8,849 bases of DNA from NCBI GenBank assembly GCA_026785875.1, contig JAJAZF010000205.1, forward strand, positions 1 through 8,849. The letters are read 5' to 3'. The translations under genes and the position numbers were made by a program. This DNA comes from Chamaesiphon sp. Its GTDB lineage: Bacteria; Cyanobacteriota; Cyanobacteriia; Cyanobacteriales; Chamaesiphonaceae. The notes beneath the pieces were generated by a model. The model saw nothing but the letters and a program-made list of their open reading frames with translations, ran no database searches and was not told where the DNA came from. This document shows, one piece after another, positions 1 to 4,609 of the stretch (position 1 is its first letter; each line of letters starts with the position of its first letter).

Positions 1-564
1 CAACTCAGCCCACTGACGGATAAAGATCGACAGGATTTAGATTTTGTCGCTGCTCATGCCGATATTGTCGGCTATTCTTTTGTCCAATCTGCCGATGATA
101 TCAAATTACTCCAACAGGAGCTAGCAGTGCGGATGGAGCATCCCCGCGAGATCGCGATTATGGCGAAGATTGAAACGCCGCAAGCTGTCAGTAATTTACC
201 AGAATTAATCGTCCAAGCGGCAGGGCAACAACCATTTGCGGTGATGATAGCACGAGGAGATTTGGCGATCGCGATCGGTTATCAACGGATGGCGGAAATC
301 CAGGAAGAAATTCTCTGGATCTGCGAGGCGGCGCATATTCCCGTAATTTGGGCAACTCAGGTGTTGGAGAGTCTTGTCAAAAAGGGGATTCCTTCACGAG
401 CAGAGATAACGGATGCGGCAATGGCGGAGCAGGCTGAATGCGTGATGCTCAATAAAGGGGCGTTTGTGGCTGAGGCGGTGACGATGTTGGATGATGTGTT
501 GGCGCGGATGCAGACGCATCAATTGAAGAAAACATCGCAATTACGGGCATTGCATTCTTGGTAA
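1..564 (+). CDS. pyk: Pyruvate kinase-like protein, C-terminal part (5' end outside window)
   Basis: The reading frame is open from the first base, so the start lies upstream; 187 residues are visible. Pyruvate kinase transfers phosphate from phosphoenolpyruvate to ADP, the last step of glycolysis in the cytoplasm. Visible barrel motifs are DIVGYSFVQ (residues 21-29, matching the usual SFV motif), AKIE with Lys56 and Glu58 (catalytic Lys and metal ligand), ARGDL with Asp87 (metal ligand), PVIWATQVLES with Thr119, and PSRAEITDAAMA. The protein ends soon after MLNKG, so the usual C-terminal regulatory domain of about 110 residues is absent. This agrees with a short pyruvate kinase-like class I recall from cyanobacteria, and the end looks natural rather than broken. 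It is followed on the same strand by gap1, 162 bases later. Family assignment is firm; in vivo activity is inferred because the N-terminus cannot be seen. Confidence 0.87.
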   Translation, partial: QLSPLTDKDRQDLDFVAAHADIVGYSFVQSADDIKLLQQELAVRMEHPREIAIMAKIETPQAVSNLPELIVQAAGQQPFAVMIARGDLAIAIGYQRMAEIQEEILWICEAAHIPVIWATQVLESLVKKGIPSRAEITDAAMAEQAECVMLNKGAFVAEAVTMLDDVLARMQTHQLKKTSQLRALHSW

Positions 565-596
565 GAGAGTGCTTACCCGACAGGAATAGAGAGTAC

Positions 597-678
597 CCAC
601 AAGCGGCATTTTTACGTCGAGTGGGTTCCCCCGTTGGCGTAGCCTCTCCGACAGGAGATATAAAACCGCCGCTTGTGG
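597..678. repeat. Inverted repeat with 11-bp arms between pyk and gap1
   Basis: Perfect arms CCACAAGCGGC (597-607) and GCCGCTTGTGG (668-678) enclose 60 bases. Inside is a smaller inverted repeat, TCTCC-gaca-GGAGA (645-658), within GTTGGCGTAGCCTCTCCGAC, a sequence that resembles palindromic repeats scattered through cyanobacterial genomes. The structure could form a long hairpin acting as a terminator or RNA-stability element between the two genes, or it could be a small repeat insertion. No T-run follows the outer arm, so a classical terminator is not supported. Confidence 0.6.
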
Positions 679-705
679 TTGCCCTAGATTATGGCTAAGT
701 ACTAT
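679..705 (+). promoter_or_regulatory. Weak candidate promoter for gap1
   Basis: TTGCCC (679-684) and TACTAT (700-705) resemble -35 and -10 boxes, but the spacing is only 15 bases and both boxes deviate from consensus. They lie just downstream of the inverted repeat and about 20 bases before the gap1 start. This is a guess from position and similarity only. Confidence 0.22.
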
Positions 706-726
706 CCTCACCCAAAAGGTTAAATT

Positions 727-1704
727 ATGACAAAACTAAGAGTTGGCATCAATGGTTTCGGTCGAATCGGGCGACTCGTAATGCGGGCTGGCATCGACCA
801 TCCCGACATTGAATTTGTGGGCATCAACGATCTGGTGCCAGCGGAAAACTTGGCGTATCTGTTCAAATATGATTCAACACATGGAATTTTTCCAGGTACC
901 GTTGAAGCTCAAGCAAATAGCATCATCATTAATGGCAAATCCATCGCGTGTCTATCTGTTCGTAACCCTGCCGAATTGCCGTGGCAAGAATTGCAGGTTG
1001 ACTATGTAGTGGAATCCACTGGACTATTCACGCATTATGACACCGCCAACAATCATATTCATGCAGGGGCAAAGCGAGTCATCCTGACAGCTCCAACCAA
1101 AGACCCCGACCAAGTTACAACGCTGGTGATGGGCGTAAATCAGCATAAATTTGACCCAACAAGAGATGCGATCGTCTCGAATGCAAGCTGTACTACCAAT
1201 TGTCTAGCACCCGTTGCCAAAGTCATTCATGAAAACTTTGGTTTAGCTGAAGGATTAATGACTACAGTTCATGCAATGACGGCAACCCAGCCGACGGTAG
1301 ATGCCCCCAGCAAGAAGGATTTACGCAGCGGACGCGGGGCACCGCAAAATATCATTCCCACCACTACTGGAGCGGCTAAAGCCGTCGCTTTGGTGCTGCC
1401 AGAGTTAGCTGGAAGGCTAACAGGAATGTCATTTCGGGTACCGACTCCAGATGTCTCGGTCGTCGATCTGACCTTTAAAACTGAGAAATCTACCAGTTAC
1501 GCAGCTATTTGCGCGGCGATGAAAGCGGCATCAGAGGGAGAACTTAAAGGCATTCTCGGCTATACCGAAGAGCCTGTAGTTTCATCTGACTTTATCACCG
1601 ATCCGCGATCGAGCATATTTGACGCAGAGGCAGGAATCGAATTGAATCCGAACTTTTTTAAAGTGGTGGCTTGGTATGACAACGAACTATCTTTAAGAGT
1701 TTAA
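727..1704 (+). CDS. gap1: Glyceraldehyde-3-phosphate dehydrogenase (Gap1 type), C-terminus truncated
   Basis: Catalyses the phosphorylating oxidation of glyceraldehyde 3-phosphate to 1,3-bisphosphoglycerate in the cytoplasm. The Rossmann motif INGFGRIGR lies at residues 8-16. Asp35 in VGINDL favours NAD. SNASCTTNC (151-159) holds catalytic Cys155, and TTVHAMTATQ (179-188) holds the partner His182. The sequence follows cyanobacterial glycolytic Gap1 up to WYDNE (316-320), then changes to LSLRV and stops at 325. Family members normally continue WGYSNRV plus a final helix, to about 337 residues. From about 1687 the DNA encodes lactate dehydrogenase in another frame, so the 3' end was removed by a deletion. 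Nicotinamide-contacting Asn319 remains, but losing the last helix probably destabilises the enzyme; activity is uncertain. The ATG start matches the family N-terminus, with AAAAGG at 713-718 as a weak ribosome site. Confidence 0.9.
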   Translation: MTKLRVGINGFGRIGRLVMRAGIDHPDIEFVGINDLVPAENLAYLFKYDSTHGIFPGTVEAQANSIIINGKSIACLSVRNPAELPWQELQVDYVVESTGLFTHYDTANNHIHAGAKRVILTAPTKDPDQVTTLVMGVNQHKFDPTRDAIVSNASCTTNCLAPVAKVIHENFGLAEGLMTTVHAMTATQPTVDAPSKKDLRSGRGAPQNIIPTTTGAAKAVALVLPELAGRLTGMSFRVPTPDVSVVDLTFKTEKSTSYAAICAAMKAASEGELKGILGYTEEPVVSSDFITDPRSSIFDAEAGIELNPNFFKVVAWYDNELSLRV

Positions 1705-2317
1705 TCCCCGATCTCGTCAAATATTGCCCTAATGCCACCCTCCTGATTATCAGTAATCCAGTCGATATCATGACTTACGTGACGCTAAAACTCTCCGGTT
1801 TTCCGGCGGCTAGGGTGATTGGCTCTGGCACAGTTTTGACTCGGCTCGGTTTCGGACGCTGCTAGCACAGCAAATGGACATCGATCCACACAGCATTCAT
1901 GCTTACATCATCGGCGAACATGGCGATAGTGAGGTGCCAGTCTGGAGTAAGGCAAATATCGCGGGAATGCCCCTTTATTCTCCAGCAGAACACGCGGCAC
2001 TTCAGGAGTTATTCGATCGGGTGAAAAATGCTGGCTACGAAATCCTCAACCGCAAAGGCTCGACTTCCTACGCGATCGGATTAGCCGCAACTGAAATTGT
2101 CAAAGCGATCCTGCATGGGCAAGAACGCATCCTAACGGTTAGCTCGCTGGTGAATGATTTCTATGGCATTCATGATGTTTGTCTGAGCTTGCCCTCAGTC
2201 GTGAATGAAAAAGGTGTGATTAAGAAAGTCAACCTCACCCTCAATGATATAGAGCAACAGCAACTCATTCATTCTGCCCAGATTTTACGGGACATTTTTG
2301 ACACGCTGGAACTCTAA
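1689..2317 (+). pseudogene. ldh: L-lactate dehydrogenase remnant: 5' end missing, frameshifted
   Basis: L-lactate dehydrogenase reduces pyruvate to lactate, regenerating NAD in fermentation. Homology starts abruptly at TIFKSLIPDLVKY directly after the gap1 junction, so roughly the first 110-120 residues, with the NAD-binding glycine loop, are gone. The first piece (1689-1838) contains LLIISNPVD and VIGSGTVL. At 1838 one G is missing: TTG followed by GAC would read on as LDSARFRTLLAQQ, and without it the frame hits a stop at 1863-1865. From 1838 the next frame continues cleanly to 2317, with MDIDPHSIHAYIIGEHGDSE containing the catalytic His, then STSYAIGLAATEIVKAI. The break falls in the Asp of the conserved LDSARF motif. 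An open stretch from ATG 1874 encodes 147 residues but lacks the cofactor domain, so an active enzyme is not expected. LDH is preferred to malate dehydrogenase from the GTVLDSARF and GEHGDSEVPVW motifs. Confidence 0.88.
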
Positions 2318-2341
2318 TGCGATCGCCACACACACCACAAA

Positions 2342-3037
2342 ATGGCTAAATTAATCCTCATCCGTCACGGACAAAGCCTCTGGAATGCAGCGAATAAATT
2401 CACCGGATGGGTTGATGTGCCTCTGAGCAAACAGGGACGCGCAGAAGCCACAATCGCCGCCTATAAACTCAAGGATTATCGAATCCGAGTTTGCTTTACC
2501 AGTCTGTTATTTCGCGCGATCGAAACCGCAATCGTGATCCTCACCGAACGAGAAGAGATCTGCGACGGCAGAATTCCCATTATCAAGCATGAAGCGGATG
2601 ATGAGGACTGGCATGGTTGGGACAACTATCAAGGCAATCTCGAATGGGAATTGCCAGTTTATCTCACACCCAGCCTAGATGAACGTTACTATGGGCAACT
2701 GCAAGGTTTAAACAAAGCTGAAACCGCCGCTAAATTTGGCACAGAGCAAGTGCAACGCTGGCGGCGATCGTATGCTGTCGCTCCCCCAGGTGGCGAAAGT
2801 TTGGCAGATACAGTCGATCGCGCCGTGCCATTCTTTCGGGATCGGATTTTACCGCATTCGATCGGTGGAGAAAATGTATTAATTGCCGCACATGGCAACT
2901 CACTTAGGGCGATCGTTAAACACTTAGAAAACCTGTCTGAAACAGCGATTATCAAGATTGAGCTAGGCACCGCCATTCCCATTATTTATGACATTGACGA
3001 TCGTGGTCGGGTCGCTAACAAAATTATTTTAAATTGA
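2342..3037 (+). CDS. gpmA: 2,3-bisphosphoglycerate-dependent phosphoglycerate mutase
   Basis: Interconverts 3-phosphoglycerate and 2-phosphoglycerate in glycolysis, using a phosphohistidine intermediate. The phosphohistidine motif LIRHGQS places Arg8 and His9 at the N-terminus. TGWVDVPLS (21-29), Arg58 in TSLLFRAIET, Glu114 in LDERYYGQLQGLNK (proton donor position), the WRRSY pair (Arg141-Arg142), PPGGESL (148-154) and His184 in AAHGNSLRAI are all present, so the catalytic set is complete. At 231 residues it carries an extra stretch (about residues 72-105, DEDWHGWDNY region) between the two halves of the fold. Cyanobacterial GpmA proteins have this stretch; the E. coli enzyme does not. The start lies 24 bases after the ldh stop, with no clear Shine-Dalgarno sequence, suggesting read-through from the cluster. 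No terminator is obvious downstream. Confidence 0.93.
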   Translation: MAKLILIRHGQSLWNAANKFTGWVDVPLSKQGRAEATIAAYKLKDYRIRVCFTSLLFRAIETAIVILTEREEICDGRIPIIKHEADDEDWHGWDNYQGNLEWELPVYLTPSLDERYYGQLQGLNKAETAAKFGTEQVQRWRRSYAVAPPGGESLADTVDRAVPFFRDRILPHSIGGENVLIAAHGNSLRAIVKHLENLSETAIIKIELGTAIPIIYDIDDRGRVANKIILN

Positions 3038-3218
3038 GATCTAGTCCGATCGATCGCACCTAATGATGATGTATCGGGTCGCTTTGGTTGAGTTTGGGAT
3101 TTGCAAGAGCAAGATTTAGATCGTAATCGATCGAATCATGCAGTAACTACGCCCTTGACGGCACATGCACTAGATTCAGAAAAAATCGGACAGAACCTCG
3201 ATCGGGAGCCGAATATGT

Positions 3219-3410
3219 CGTTGGCGTTGGCTCCGCCTCTGCCTCAGCAGAAGCCTCTTCTCGGAACGAGACGCTGTGCCTACGGCAGGCTGTACCTACG
3301 GTAGGCTTCTCTTCGAGACGCTGTGCCTACGGCAGGCTTCGCCAACGCGAACGCCAACGCCAACGCGTTGGCAACGCCTGCGACTCCCGCGCTTACGGAA
3401 CGAGAATCGC
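3219..3410. repeat. Cluster of palindromic and direct repeats
   Basis: This stretch is unusually GC-rich and repetitive. A perfect 25-bp direct repeat, beginning CGAGACGCTGTGCC and ending GGCAGGCT, occurs at 3267-3291 and 3314-3338 (47 bases apart). It contains the imperfect palindrome GCCT-acggc-AGGC. Between the copies is CCTACGGTAGG. There is also TCTCG-gaa-CGAGA (3259-3271) and a perfect 14-bp palindrome GCCAACGCGTTGGC (3359-3372), preceded by tandem AACGCC units. Such motifs resemble dispersed cyanobacterial palindromic repeats. They overlap the 3' border of the minus-strand transporter remnant and may have invaded it. The flanking stretch 3038-3218 holds nothing I recognise. Confidence 0.8.
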
Positions 3411-3865
3411 CCAGTATCGTCGTAACCAAATGTTTTGGAGAGCCAGCAGGGAACTAATGACAATAATGGTGAGGGTGCCACCAAAGGGCAGGGCTGATTC
3501 ATCCCCCGATCGAGTGGTTTTGTCAATCCTTCAAGCGATCGATTTTGACTCTCGTTTGCGGATGTATTCGATCTAAATCCCCAATTATTCGATTCGGCAA
3601 GCCGACGCTGCGCGAACGAAATATGGAGGTTTTCATATTGACAGTCTACGCCTATTAGGGGATGAATCAGCCCTGCCCCAAAGGGGAGGTTGGTAACTTG
3701 TTGCTGTGCGGCAGCTAGCCAAGCTGGTAGACGGTTGACAAACTCCTCCAACTGTCGAAACACGATCGGCAATAGCCCGAAACTAACTGCACCCACTAAT
3801 GCAACTGCAATCACCAGAACTAAGCCATCCACTTTTATACAATCGTATTTGAATTCGGATAGCAC
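3411..3865 (-). pseudogene. AI-2E/PerM-family membrane transporter remnant, scrambled
   Basis: Two pieces on the minus strand resemble this family of multi-helix inner-membrane permeases. The N-terminal piece (about 3690-3841) reads DGLVLVIAVALVGAVSFGLL then PIVFRQLEEFVNRLPAW: a membrane helix followed by the family's amphipathic RQLEEFVNRLPAWL segment. The later piece (about 3411-3494, different frame) reads ALPFGGTLTIIVISSLLALQ then NIWL, matching the helix that in cyanobacterial members reads like PFGGALSIVLVSLLLALQ. Between them the family would have well over 100 residues; only about 190 bases remain, bounded by a 21-bp inverted repeat and without recognisable homology. The open frame spanning 3296-3865 is therefore not a real gene. 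The downstream end runs into the repeat cluster. Homology is judged by eye on short pieces; substrate unknown. Confidence 0.62.
3486..3678. repeat. 21-bp perfect inverted repeat enclosing 151 bases
   Basis: Arms at 3486-3506 (starting GGGCAGGGCTGATTC) and 3658-3678 (its exact reverse complement) lie inside the transporter remnant. Just outside the right arm is a further small palindrome, CCCC-aaa-GGGG (3676-3686). Each arm sits next to a Pro-Phe-Gly codon context of the transporter pieces but in different frames, so one arm probably arose by an inverted duplication or template switch. The enclosed 151 bases include CCGACGCTGCGCGAACG, similar to the dispersed palindromic repeats. Confidence 0.75.
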
Positions 3866-4028
3866 ATCAGCTTTGATTTATGAATCGGTTTTATCTAAAA
3901 TATTAATCATTTTGTTTTCCTAGTTTTTATATAATTACTGATGAGTTAAATATTCAATGCGATAGTTATGGCTGCGAGCTTACTACTTAACTGGTCGATT
4001 AATTCTTATTAAATAGGAAGGAAAATAA
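3866..4028. other. AT-rich spacer without recognisable gene
   Basis: This stretch is notably AT-rich compared with its neighbours and contains many stops in all frames. I see no gene. The only item of note is ACTGGTCGATTAA (3990-4002), identical over 13 bases to the terminal repeat of the insertion sequence at the right end of the window. Confidence 0.5.
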
Positions 4029-4296
4029 ACCATCCTGTGCTGGGGCGGGCTGCGGGGTTCGGTGTCGATCGCACGCACTTGCGTTGAGCGTTCCCGCTAG
4101 TTTGCCCGGTCGCAATCACCTGTTCGCGACCGTGTTTGGCGTGGTCTTAATCGAGAAAATCCTTGATGAAAACCCCGATTTATAACATTTTGTGGCCGAG
4201 CGACTCAAAGAAGAACTGCTGGCGATCGACTCCGATACCTATGCCGAATTAGTGCGTGCGGGGCAACTCGCCCAGGAACTATCACCTGTTTTATAG
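4029..4296 (+). pseudogene. CPA1/NhaP-type Na+/H+ antiporter, C-terminal remnant
   Basis: The intact family exchanges Na+ for H+ across the membrane. The remnant begins TILCWGGLRGSVSIA, the hallmark CPA1 helix (WGGLRG-hydrophobic-ALALSLP). A four-base tandem duplication, GCAC at 4071-4074 and again at 4075-4078, then shifts the frame. Removing one copy restores SIALALSVPASLPGRNHLFA and TVFGVV. After VFGVV (about 4146) the family would continue with the last membrane segment and linker. Instead the sequence jumps to LIEKILDENPDL, an in-frame TAA at 4183-4185, then HFVAERLKEELLAIDSDTYA up to AQELSPVL and TAG at 4294-4296, which looks like a cytoplasmic tail. The piece therefore has four defects: missing N-terminal bulk, frameshift, likely internal deletion and a nonsense codon. 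No function is expected. The WGGLRG part is convincing; the tail is placed by continuity. Confidence 0.75.
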
Positions 4297-4338
4297 TCTG
4301 TTGAAGACTAAGGGTAACGACCCACAATACTAAATGCT

Positions 4339-4381
4339 TGAGACCACAATAGTCGCAATTTTGAGACCACATTAGCTGCAA
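4339..4381 (+). repeat. Pair of ~20-bp direct repeats, possible transposase-binding sites
   Basis: TGAGACCACAATAGTCGCAA (4339-4358) and TGAGACCACATTAGCTGCAA (4362-4381) match at 17 of 20 positions with a 23-base period. A more degenerate relative, ACGACCCACAATACT, sits at 4317-4331. The motif AATGCTTGAG before the first copy recurs at 4435-4444. Arrays of 20-22 bp sites spaced like this occur at the ends of Tn7-like and other TnsB/Mu-type transposons. A possible terminus TGTTGAAG starts at 4299, three bases after the antiporter remnant's stop. No transposase gene of this type or matching opposite end is visible, so the assignment is tentative. Confidence 0.45.
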
Positions 4382-4609
4382 CTGTAAATGGAATAACTAC
4401 AGGATAAATGTTAAGATCTGCAAGATAGGATTGTAATGCTTGAGTCAATTAAAACCTAACTAGCTTTCATCTGCATCAGTACACGGATTCCAGTTGTGGC
4501 ACCTGTTTTGTTGACAAAGCGATCTTTTTCTCTCACTTGAAGCTATTAAATACCATGATGTGATGATTCTTTTGTCGGTTAAAAATTTTATACTACTAAG
4601 TTAATTTCT
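4382..4609 (+). promoter_or_regulatory. Upstream region of the UPF0182 gene, weak promoter elements
   Basis: No gene is visible here. TTGACA at 4511-4516 is a perfect -35 hexamer but has no good -10 box at normal spacing. TATACT at 4589-4594 is a good -10 box but has only TTGTCG (4572-4577) upstream, 11 bases away instead of about 17. If TATACT is used, the transcript would begin only about 8-10 bases before the GTG start, giving almost no leader. No clear Shine-Dalgarno sequence precedes 4610. Confidence 0.25.

Noticed and set aside
727..2317. A GAPDH-LDH fusion enzyme
   Set aside because: gap1 stops at 1704 and the LDH codons lie in a different frame, with a second frameshift at 1838, so no fused protein can be made.
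3101..3304. Open frame of 67 codons on the plus strand
   Set aside because: TTG start, no ribosome site, no recognisable similarity, and its last third is the palindromic repeat cluster.
3267..3338. Two 25-bp repeats with a 22-base spacer, CRISPR-like
   Set aside because: Only two copies, the spacer itself contains a related palindrome, and the unit matches the style of dispersed cyanobacterial repeats; no cas genes are visible.
3296..3865. Open frame of 189 codons on the minus strand as a complete gene
   Set aside because: Only its first about 60 codons look like a transporter; the rest crosses an inverted repeat and the repeat cluster, and the next transporter piece is in another frame.
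3866..4609. tRNA or structured RNA gene in the long gap
   Set aside because: I found no cloverleaf, TTCRA loop or conserved riboswitch core; the area is explained by remnants and AT-rich spacer.
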